13,781 bases of DNA, from positions 1 through 13,781 of the forward strand of contig CAMCUE010000007.1 of assembly GCA_945878705.1 (NCBI GenBank). Reading direction: 5' to 3'. Below are positions 7,177 to 12,842 of the stretch, piece by piece (within the stretch, counting starts at the first letter, position 1; every line of letters begins with the position of its first letter). Below the pieces are notes generated by a model, which saw only the letters and a list, made by a program, of their open reading frames with translations, was not told the DNA's origin and did not search any database. Source of the stretch: Ferrithrix thermotolerans DSM 19514. GTDB taxonomy: Bacteria > Actinomycetota > Acidimicrobiia > Acidimicrobiales > Ilumatobacteraceae. The position numbers were made by a program, and so were the translations under genes.

Positions 7177-7824
7177 ATGACAAACAAGCCTGAAAGCACT
7201 GGGTTCGTAGACCCGACCCTGCACTGGAGAGATGCCGGCGTTGAAGTGCACAAAGTTGTGGTCGGGCCGTTTGATAATAATGTTTTTGTAGTGCGATGTC
7301 GCAGAACGGGTGACGCCGTTTTGATTGACGCTGCTAATGAGCACGAACAACTTTTGGCGCTATGCCGACGACTTGGCGTCAAGCGTGTGCTTGAAACGCA
7401 CGGACACTGGGACCATATTCAGGCCGTGCCAGCGATGCGCGAAGCAGGGTACGAAGTTGCAGTGACTGCCGCTGATGCGCCAAGGCTCAAAGATGTTGGT
7501 TACGACGTATTTATTGATGATGCCGAGATAATTGAAGTTGGCGATTTGAGGTTGCTCGCAATTCATAACCCCGGTCACACCGAGGGATCGATTTCGTTTC
7601 AAGTTGTTGATACTCCGTTGCTATTTACAGGCGACACTTTGTTTCCTGGTGGGCCAGGTAATACAAAACTTGAAGGTGGAGATTTCGCGACGATCATCTC
7701 GTCGATCGATAACAAACTTTTTACTTTTCCTGCTGAGACAATTGTCCTACCTGGGCATGGGCTCGACACGACGATCGGCGCTGAACGACCACAACTTTCG
7801 CAATGGGTTGCACGCGGTTGGTGA
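7177..7824 (+). CDS. Metallo-beta-lactamase-fold hydrolase (glyoxalase II-like)
   Basis: The 215-aa protein carries the complete binuclear metal site: H75-x-H77-x-D79-H80 in THGHWDH, H134 in NPGHTEGS, D153 in FTGDTLF and H194 in LPGHG. The order and spacing match small glyoxalase II-like thioesterases and persulfide dioxygenase relatives in the MBL superfamily. Likely cytoplasmic; the substrate is not readable, with S-acyl or S-glutathionyl/mycothiyl-type thioesters as the natural guess. A GATACT hexamer (7163-7168) 8 nt before the ATG suggests a very short or absent leader. It precedes sufC by 61 bp on the same strand, although sufC seems to have its own promoter. Its position beside the SUF genes is suggestive of sulfur chemistry but proves nothing. 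Confidence 0.85.
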   Translation: MTNKPESTGFVDPTLHWRDAGVEVHKVVVGPFDNNVFVVRCRRTGDAVLIDAANEHEQLLALCRRLGVKRVLETHGHWDHIQAVPAMREAGYEVAVTAADAPRLKDVGYDVFIDDAEIIEVGDLRLLAIHNPGHTEGSISFQVVDTPLLFTGDTLFPGGPGNTKLEGGDFATIISSIDNKLFTFPAETIVLPGHGLDTTIGAERPQLSQWVARGW

Positions 7825-7872
7825 CAAATTAATTACTACTACGCGCATAGTGTAAATATCTAGGTGCTCAAT

Positions 7873-7878
7873 TAGACT
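7873..7878 (+). promoter_or_regulatory. Candidate -10 box (TAGACT) for the suf genes
   Basis: TAGACT is followed by 7 nt and then the GTG start of sufC at 7886. No Shine-Dalgarno sequence lies in the gap. This geometry predicts a leaderless transcript starting at or next to the GTG. No clear -35 or repressor palindrome was recognised upstream. Confidence 0.4.
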
Positions 7879-7885
7879 TATTGGC

Positions 7886-8641
7886 GTGAGCGAACTCTTT
7901 CGCATTGAAGATCTTCATGCCAAGCCAACTGAGGCTGAGACACAAATTTTGCGAGGTATTTCGCTAACCGTAAACACTGGTGAAGTTCACGCGATCATGG
8001 GTCCGAACGGTTCTGGAAAATCAACTTTGGCGACGACATTGCTCGGAGCACCAGAATACGAAGTAACACGCGGTCGACTGTTCTACAAAGGTGAAGATAT
8101 TTCGTTGTGGCCGACCGATGTTCGCGCCAAGGCTGGAATCTTTTTAGCGTTTCAGTATCCACAAGAAATCGCTGGCGTCTCGGTGATTCAGTTTTTGCGG
8201 CAGTCGTTGTCGGCCCGTAAAGGAATTGATCTTTCTGTTCTTGAATTACGTCTCGCAATAATCAGTTGGATGAAACGACTCGGCATGGATTCATCATTCG
8301 TGGACCGCTACTTGAATGAAGGTTTCTCGGGTGGCGAGAAAAAGCGTAACGAGATTATGCAAATGGCGATTCTTGAACCAGAACTTGCAATTCTTGATGA
8401 AACTGATTCAGGTTTAGATATCGATGCGTTGCGTATCGTTGCTCAGGGCATTCGCGAAGTACGACAAGATCGTCCGAGTCTTGGCATTGTGTTGATCACC
8501 CACTATCAACGACTACTTGACGAAGTAAAACCAGACTTTGTACATATTTTGATTGACGGTCGCATCGTCAAATCGGGCTCTATGGAGTTGGCTGCGGAAC
8601 TTGAAAAGAACGGCTACGACGCATACCGAACTGCGTCGTGA
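7886..8641 (+). CDS. sufC: SufC, Fe-S cluster assembly ATPase
   Basis: The 251-aa ABC-type ATPase is the energy subunit of the SufBCD scaffold that builds Fe-S clusters in the cytoplasm. It shows Walker A GPNGSGKST (39-47), the Q-loop at Q90 in LAFQYPQEIAG (a SufC-typical segment), the ABC signature FSGGEKKRNEIMQM (147-160), Walker B LAILDETDSGLD (167-178) and the switch His in ITHYQR (H206). FSGGEKKR and DETDSGLDIDAL separate SufC from transport ATPases. Its length is normal. It starts with GTG 8 nt after a TAGACT box, so it is probably the first gene of a suf transcript, and it overlaps sufS by GTGA. Its obligate partners SufB and SufD are not encoded in this window. Confidence 0.95.
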   Translation: MSELFRIEDLHAKPTEAETQILRGISLTVNTGEVHAIMGPNGSGKSTLATTLLGAPEYEVTRGRLFYKGEDISLWPTDVRAKAGIFLAFQYPQEIAGVSVIQFLRQSLSARKGIDLSVLELRLAIISWMKRLGMDSSFVDRYLNEGFSGGEKKRNEIMQMAILEPELAILDETDSGLDIDALRIVAQGIREVRQDRPSLGIVLITHYQRLLDEVKPDFVHILIDGRIVKSGSMELAAELEKNGYDAYRTAS

Positions 8642-9885
8642 AAATGACTGGCGCGAATAGAGATTTCGATTCGGTAGCGATACGCCGCGACTTTCCAATT
8701 TTGGCGACACAAATTAACGGAAAGCCACTTGTTTATTTAGATAGCGCCAACACTTCGCAAAAACCGAACATTGTGATCGATGCGATGTCTAAATTCATGC
8801 GCGAAACCTATGCACCAATCAACCGAAGTGCCTACACACTTGCGGCGAATGCGACCGAACTATACGAAGGCGCTCGAAATGCTGTAGCAAAATTTATAAA
8901 CGCAAACAGTTCACAAGAAATCGTGTTCACAAAAAATGCCACTGAAGCTTTAAACCTGCTCGTCAATTCGTGGGGTCGAGCAAATCTAAAAACTGGTGAT
9001 GTTGTGTTGCTCACCCATATGGAGCACCACGCAAACATCGTGCCGTGGCAAATGTTGCAGCAAGAGCGCGGCATCGAATTGCGATGGGTGCCGCTGACTA
9101 GTGACTACCAACTTGATCTAACTTCGCTTGAAACTTTGCTATCTGGTGTCAAAGTATTTTCATTTACCTCAATGTCAAATGTGCTCGGCACGATTAATCC
9201 AGTTGAAAAACTTTGCGCTGCGGCACACGCGGCTGGTGCAATCGCGATAGTTGATGCGTGCCAGTCAGTGCCACATACGCATACCGATGTGCGCGCATTG
9301 GGCGCCGATTTTCTGACTTTCTCAAGTCACAAAATGTGCGGGCCTTCAGGTCTTGGAGTTTTGTGGGGTCGCAAAGAACTGCTTGAAGCCATGCCACCAT
9401 TTTTGGGTGGCGGCAACATGATTTCTGATGTTCGGCTTGATGGCTTCACTTGCGCAGAATTACCTGCCAAATTCGAGGCCGGTACACCACCTATCGCTGA
9501 AGTTGTCGGACTGGGTGCGGCTGTCGAATTTTTGAGCAGCGTCGGCATGGCCAACATTCGCCAGCACGAGATTGCGATGTCAAGTTATGTACTAGATCTT
9601 TTAACAACTCGATTTGGTGACGACATAACAATTCATGGCCCTCGCAACCCAGAACTACGTGGCGCAACATTTAGTTTTGCATTCCGTGGCATTCATCCCC
9701 ATGATCTAAGTCAAGTTTTGGATCAGTCAAATGTTTGTGTTCGCGCTGGTCATCATTGCGCTAAACCCCTGATGAAGATCATCGGTGCAAATGCAACAGC
9801 ACGCGCAAGTTTCTATCTCTACAACACAACTGCTGATGCCGATGCACTTGCCGACGCGCTTGACTCGGCATCAGATATCTTTTAA
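8638..9885 (+). CDS. sufS: SufS, type II cysteine desulfurase
   Basis: The 415-aa PLP enzyme removes sulfur from cysteine as an enzyme-bound persulfide, leaving alanine. Seen are the PLP-stacking His in THMEHHANIVPWQ (H131), D206 and Q209 in VDACQSVPH for the cofactor ring, the Schiff-base lysine K232 in TFSSHKMCGPSG, the sulfur-carrying C374 in RAGHHCAKPLM, and the substrate-binding Arg (R389) in ATARASFYLYNT. RAGHHCAKPLM is the type II (SufS) signature. The start is the GTG overlapping the sufC TGA (GTGA, 8638-8641); an ATG two codons later is an equal alternative. It delivers sulfur to SufU encoded 18 bp downstream, as in SufS-SufU pairs of Firmicutes and Actinobacteria. Confidence 0.95.
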   Translation: MKMTGANRDFDSVAIRRDFPILATQINGKPLVYLDSANTSQKPNIVIDAMSKFMRETYAPINRSAYTLAANATELYEGARNAVAKFINANSSQEIVFTKNATEALNLLVNSWGRANLKTGDVVLLTHMEHHANIVPWQMLQQERGIELRWVPLTSDYQLDLTSLETLLSGVKVFSFTSMSNVLGTINPVEKLCAAAHAAGAIAIVDACQSVPHTHTDVRALGADFLTFSSHKMCGPSGLGVLWGRKELLEAMPPFLGGGNMISDVRLDGFTCAELPAKFEAGTPPIAEVVGLGAAVEFLSSVGMANIRQHEIAMSSYVLDLLTTRFGDDITIHGPRNPELRGATFSFAFRGIHPHDLSQVLDQSNVCVRAGHHCAKPLMKIIGANATARASFYLYNTTADADALADALDSASDIF

Positions 9886-9903
9886 GTAGAAATACGAGGA
9901 TCA

Positions 9904-10347
9904 ATGCCAGGTATCGAAGATCTATATCGCGAGATCATTCTTGATCACTATCGCACACCGCGCAATCGTGGCGAGTTGCAACCGCCTGCTATTAGTAGTG
10001 AAGGTCACAATCCGCTTTGTGGTGACGATATTCGCATTTATTTAGATGTGGCTGACGGTGTCGTTCGGGATGTGAAATTTTCTGGACAAGGTTGTTCAAT
10101 TAGTCAGAGCTCAACTTCAATGATGACTGTTGCAATTAAAGGTAAGACTGTTGCCGAAGTAGGGGCGTTTGTGCGACGATTCAAACACATGATGACGCTC
10201 GCCGACAATGATGAACCAGTTGACGAATCAATCAATCTCGGCGACATTGAAGCGTTGCAAGGTGTTGTCAAGTTTCCAGTGCGAATCAAGTGCGCCACAC
10301 TCGGATGGAACACACTTCTCGAAGCACTCACCGAAGCCACCAAATAA
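9904..10347 (+). CDS. sufU: SufU, zinc-dependent sulfur transfer partner of SufS
   Basis: The 147-aa IscU-fold protein has the SufU zinc-ligand set: C39 and D41 in NPLCGDD, C64 in GQGCSIS and C130 in RIKCATLGW. C39 would accept the persulfide from SufS. The residues between C64 and C130 include the extra helical segment that distinguishes SufU from IscU. The usual GCAIS motif reads GCSIS, a mild change. The ATG has GAGGA at 9896-9900 only 3 nt upstream, a close but plausible ribosome binding site. It ends the suf run (sufC-sufS-sufU). SufT/PaaD-like or Rieske-type genes that often follow in Actinobacteria are absent; a toxin-like gene starts 47 bp downstream instead. Confidence 0.93.
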   Translation: MPGIEDLYREIILDHYRTPRNRGELQPPAISSEGHNPLCGDDIRIYLDVADGVVRDVKFSGQGCSISQSSTSMMTVAIKGKTVAEVGAFVRRFKHMMTLADNDEPVDESINLGDIEALQGVVKFPVRIKCATLGWNTLLEALTEATK

Positions 10348-10358
10348 ATTCCTCCGTG

Positions 10359-10380
10359 CATGTAAGTGCACGCACACATG
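10359..10380. promoter_or_regulatory. Nested palindrome, candidate operator before the toxin-like gene
   Basis: The sequence reads CATGT-aa-GTGC-ac-GCAC-ACATG: nine complementary pairs with a 2-nt bulge in the left arm and a 2-nt centre. GTGCA also occurs twice exactly 10 bp apart (10356 and 10366), one helical turn. It sits between the sufU stop and the start of the 75-aa gene, with a possible -10 (TAAATT, 10345-10350) just upstream. No T-run follows, so an intrinsic terminator is unlikely; an operator for auto-regulation fits better but is inference. Confidence 0.45.
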
Positions 10381-10394
10381 TCGGTTGCGCCGAT

Positions 10395-10622
10395 ATGCCA
10401 TTTATTCCAATTCCTGAAAACTGCTTCCTTAAATTACTTGAGCGATACACACACTCTGGTACTCCGCGATGGATATCTGAAAATAGGCAGCACATCTATG
10501 TGTGGGACGGGCTCCATGGTGAGGTTGAGGTTTACTCGCGTCGCGGATTTCATTTAGGGGTTGTAGATTGCGATGGTAGTTACATTGGCAACCCAGTGAA
10601 AGGGAGTAAAATAGATGTCTAA
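10395..10622 (+). CDS. Stand-alone colicin E3-type cytotoxic RNase domain (putative toxin)
   Basis: The 75-aa protein resembles the C-terminal cytotoxic domain of colicin E3 / cloacin DF13, which cuts 16S rRNA in the decoding site. The core is YVWDGLHGEVEVY (35-47) followed by RRGFHLGVVDCDG (49-61). Known E3 catalytic residues D510, H513 and E517 align without gaps with D38, H41 and E45, and E515 with E43; the KRGxHLG-type turn is also kept. Translocation and receptor domains and any signal peptide are absent, so the protein would act inside its own cell. The E3 Arg545 has no clear Arg equivalent; K69 or K72 lie in that region. ATG 10395 has no evident ribosome binding site, suggesting low expression. 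The downstream gene overlaps it by 8 bp. The fold call rests on motif recognition from memory; activity is untested. Confidence 0.75.
   Translation: MPFIPIPENCFLKLLERYTHSGTPRWISENRQHIYVWDGLHGEVEVYSRRGFHLGVVDCDGSYIGNPVKGSKIDV
10598..10606 (+). promoter_or_regulatory. Strong ribosome binding site for the putative antitoxin, inside the toxin gene
   Basis: GAAAGGGAG lies 8 nt before ATG 10615 and is the best Shine-Dalgarno-like match I found in the window. It is within the last codons of the toxin-like gene, which itself has none. This arrangement would favour excess production of the second protein. Confidence 0.6.
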
Positions 10623-10827
10623 AGCACAATCTGAAACCTTCCTTGGTGCGGTTGCAGCAAAAAATGCCGAAGCCTGCGACATCAATGAATGGATCGAGAA
10701 ATGGCACTCAGACCAAGTTGAGTTGCGAGGTCTTCCCGAATTTTTAGGATTTACCGAGATTGAATATGAAACTTGGCTAACAAATCCAAACGCGTTAAAA
10801 GAAATTCTCAAAAATCACTCGAAGTAA
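10615..10827 (+). CDS. Putative antitoxin / immunity partner, 70 aa
   Basis: The 70-aa protein overlaps the RNase-like gene by 8 bp (ATGTCTAA) and has its own strong ribosome binding site. It is acidic (12 Asp/Glu against 7 Lys/Arg), with predicted helices at about 5-31 and 47-67. The segment INEWIEKWH (23-31) and the block LPEFLGFTEIEYETWL (40-55) plus NALKEIL look like a recurring pattern in small actinobacterial proteins I have seen next to toxin genes, but I cannot name a family. It does not resemble the beta-rich colicin E3 immunity protein (Cloacin_immun). No helix-turn-helix is obvious, though a short one within 40-67 cannot be excluded. From position, overlap and charge it is most likely the neutralising partner of the upstream RNase. 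Confidence 0.68.
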   Translation: MSKAQSETFLGAVAAKNAEACDINEWIEKWHSDQVELRGLPEFLGFTEIEYETWLTNPNALKEILKNHSK

Positions 10828-11008
10828 AAACTTAACCTTTCAGTGAATGGCCGAATACATAGTCGTGCGGTTCAATACCCCAATAGTGTCAAGCAAGACC
10901 CCATTAACGAAACGCAATCTATATAACCGCAGACGAGACTTTTCTTAAAACATCTATTTCGTAAGCAGTGCATTGATAATTCTCACGCTGTTCACCACAG
11001 GCGAAGTG
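10828..11008. other. Intergenic region between the toxin-antitoxin module and the polysaccharide block
   Basis: About 180 AT-rich bases separate two converging genes. I found no tRNA, no convincing terminator hairpin with a T-run, and no insertion-sequence ends. A weak 4-bp hairpin (AAGT-AAAA-ACTT) lies at the end of the antitoxin gene. Two very short open stretches, one on each strand, are listed among the rejected items. Confidence 0.5.
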
Positions 11009-11791
11009 CTAGTTGCGGCGCATTAAATGAACTGTGTTCAAAGAAAATTCCAAATTGAACCCTGACCTGATCCAGACGTGAATCACTCTCTCATTTTGAA
11101 TTTGCGTGGAGATACAAAGTTTCATAACACCTCGCTCAGCAAGATGATTCGCCAACCAATCTAAGAGAGATGAATAAGCGCCTTTACCTTGAGCATCTGG
11201 GTGGATTCCATTCAATTCAATTTCGGCAACATCGCCGTCAAATGCAACTAAAGCAAAGCCGACTTTCTTTGCAGACCGATCTTCGACAACCACTGTAAGT
11301 TTTTTTGGATCAAGTAAACCAACCTGCGCCCATTCGACATATCCATCTCGAATGTCTTCGGAGCGAAGATGACTGTTGGCTCTGTAGTGATTTGGATAAT
11401 CCTCAAAAATAATCTCAGAGAGTTTCTGAATCTCGTAGTTGTCTGAAACATCTGCTTTGCGAAAATTCCAGTCGTTAAAATTTTGAGAATTCGTACTATC
11501 TGCGGATTTTGAGCCCAAATCTTTTGAGAAGTAGACCAGCGTGTCAGCTTGAAATATCACTTGTTCAGAGCCGAGAGCGAGCCGATTTGCCAACTGCACG
11601 CGATTTGTCGGATACCGCAGAATCAATAATTGCGATTCACACCGACGACATTTCTCAATAACTTCTTCATCGCTAGCCAAATGACCATGCGGCACATTCA
11701 TCCGTGAAACTGAAAGATTAAACCGTCGAGTATCAACAGACGAATTGACTAAAGCAAGTTCACTATAAGCCTGCGTGTAGTCGCTGATCAT
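11009..11791 (-). CDS. GNAT acetyltransferase, WecD/RffC-like (sugar-nucleotide N-acetyltransferase)
   Basis: The 260-aa protein has a two-part build like WecD: an N-terminal region with DTRRFNLSVSRMN (20-32), the pattern seen in sugar-nucleotide acetyltransferases, and a C-terminal GNAT domain (about 108-260). The acetyl-CoA motif is IHPDAQGKGAYSSLLDWL (196-213), with Q201-G-K-G-A at the pyrophosphate loop, followed by VIHVWIRSGFN (237-247), the usual GNAT motif B. WecD acetylates dTDP-4-amino-4,6-dideoxygalactose made by WecE, and a WecE-type gene lies 1 kb away, so acetylation of that amino sugar is the likely role. The exact substrate is inferred. It is divergent from the membrane GT2, with 33 bp between starts, and a TAAACT box 8 nt before its ATG suggests leaderless expression. 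Confidence 0.78.
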   Translation of the reverse strand: MISDYTQAYSELALVNSSVDTRRFNLSVSRMNVPHGHLASDEEVIEKCRRCESQLLILRYPTNRVQLANRLALGSEQVIFQADTLVYFSKDLGSKSADSTNSQNFNDWNFRKADVSDNYEIQKLSEIIFEDYPNHYRANSHLRSEDIRDGYVEWAQVGLLDPKKLTVVVEDRSAKKVGFALVAFDGDVAEIELNGIHPDAQGKGAYSSLLDWLANHLAERGVMKLCISTQIQNERVIHVWIRSGFNLEFSLNTVHLMRRN

Positions 11792-11798
11792 CGTGGCT

Positions 11799-11805
11799 TA
11801 GTTTA
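11799..11805. promoter_or_regulatory. Candidate overlapping divergent -10 boxes (TAGTTTA)
   Basis: TAGTTTA reads TAGTTT on the plus strand (11799-11804, 20 nt before the GT2 ATG) and TAAACT on the minus strand (11805-11800, 8 nt before the acetyltransferase ATG). A single short element could therefore serve both divergent genes within a 33-bp gap. This rests on consensus match and position only. Confidence 0.35.
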
Positions 11806-11824
11806 GGTGGTCGTGATTTAGCAA

Positions 11825-12829
11825 ATGGCATCTGTCGTTTTACGCCACAAACCTCCGAGTCGGCTTCGGTACGATGAAAGAGTGGAATTAGGTCAAGGTC
11901 TCTCTGTAGTCGTGCCCGTTTATCGATCTGAGCGAACTTTACGAAAACTTGTTGACCGTGTTTCTGCTTCGGTTGAGCGGCAGGATTTTGAAATAATTCT
12001 TGTTGATGACGCAAGCGAAGACGGCACCTGGAAAGAGATCTCTGCAATTTCTAAAGGCAATACGAATGTGAAGGGTCTTCGGCTAGGCAGAAACTCAGGT
12101 CAACACGGTGCTTTACTTGCTGGTGTTCGTGCCGCTCAGTTTTCAACAATTGTGACCCTTGACGATGATTTGCAGAACCCTCCTGAGGAGATTTCTAAAT
12201 TAGTCACCGCACTGTCTCCAGAAATTGATGTTGTCTATGGCATCAGTACAAAGATCAAACAAAATCTGTACCGCAGAGTCGTTTCAAAAACTGCTCGAAG
12301 GTTTTTCTCTTCGACCCTAGGATTCAGTAGCGCGGTGTCAATGAGTTCATTTCGCGCATTTCGAACCGAGCTTCGAACCGGCTTTGATTCTTCGCTTGGG
12401 CCAAACATCTCACTCGACGCTCTATTAACTTGGTCTACTTCAAGATTTACGACAACTGAGGTTGCTCACGACCAAAGAGCCGAAGGAAAATCGCATTACA
12501 CATTCAGAAAACTTGTGAGGTTCATGATTGACATGGCCACCGGTTACAGCACTTTGCCGCTACGAATGGCGAGCACACTTGGATTTACGACCGTCGCTTT
12601 TGGTTTAGCGCTCCTGATTTTTGTCGTGAGTAGACCTCTGCTTAGTGGTGGGTCAGTTCCAGGGTTTCCGCTCTTGGCTTCGTCTATAACTATTTTCTCT
12701 GGGGTGCAAATATTTTTGTTAGGTGTGCTCGGCGAATATATCGGTCGAATGCACTTTCGGGTAATGAATAAGCCGACTTACATGGTCGCCGAAACAACTT
12801 CAAGTGCTGGCTCTGGGCACAGCAGATAG
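11825..12829 (+). CDS. Membrane-anchored GT2 glycosyltransferase (GtrB/ArnC/DPM1-like)
   Basis: The 334-aa protein has a GT-A domain with LSVVVPVYRSERTL (26-39), IILVDDASEDGTW (57-69), NSGQHGALLAG (90-100) and the metal/donor motif LDDDLQNPPEE (112-122), then RAEGKSHYTFRKL (218-230), typical of polyprenyl-phosphate glycosyltransferases. Two hydrophobic segments (about 249-268 and 281-304) anchor the C-terminus; LGEYIGRMHFRVMNKP follows, also a family mark. It should transfer a sugar from a nucleotide donor to undecaprenyl phosphate on the inner membrane face for later use in glycan building. Which sugar is unknown; the product of the neighbouring WecE/WecD-like pair is a candidate. A GTG at 11882 is an alternative start that would remove a 19-residue extension. 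It precedes the aminotransferase gene by 13 bp. Confidence 0.88.
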   Translation: MASVVLRHKPPSRLRYDERVELGQGLSVVVPVYRSERTLRKLVDRVSASVERQDFEIILVDDASEDGTWKEISAISKGNTNVKGLRLGRNSGQHGALLAGVRAAQFSTIVTLDDDLQNPPEEISKLVTALSPEIDVVYGISTKIKQNLYRRVVSKTARRFFSSTLGFSSAVSMSSFRAFRTELRTGFDSSLGPNISLDALLTWSTSRFTTTEVAHDQRAEGKSHYTFRKLVRFMIDMATGYSTLPLRMASTLGFTTVAFGLALLIFVVSRPLLSGGSVPGFPLLASSITIFSGVQIFLLGVLGEYIGRMHFRVMNKPTYMVAETTSSAGSGHSR

Positions 12830-12842
12830 CCGACGCAGAGTA

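Noticed and set aside
7134..7183. Upstream extension of the acyl-CoA dehydrogenase (28 extra residues).
   Set aside because: Family members begin at the MNFAFTEEQEEL-type segment, and the extension would run into the start of the divergent MBL-fold gene.
6278..7193. Several long plus-strand open frames opposite the acyl-CoA dehydrogenase.
   Set aside because: They are antisense shadows: low-complexity composition, no motifs, and the minus-strand protein is clearly homologous to a known family.
10359..10380. Reading the palindrome after sufU as an intrinsic terminator.
   Set aside because: The stem has a bulge, the loop is only 2 nt if fully paired, and no T-run follows.
10290..10394. In-frame N-terminal extension of the toxin-like gene back into sufU.
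   Set aside because: It overlaps the end of sufU in another frame, has a His/Arg/Ser-rich composition unlike a domain, and crosses the palindrome. ATG 10395 gives the right size for the domain.
10832..10888. A minus-strand stretch of 18 open codons reading HYWGIEPHDYVFGHSLKG before a stop, which looks protein-like and could be a gene remnant.
   Set aside because: A stop codon lies directly upstream in frame and no start or recognisable parent gene was found. A translated search of this 57-base stretch would decide.
10843..10926. A 27-codon plus-strand reading frame starting with GTG after the antitoxin gene.
   Set aside because: It is too short, has no ribosome binding site and matches no family I know.
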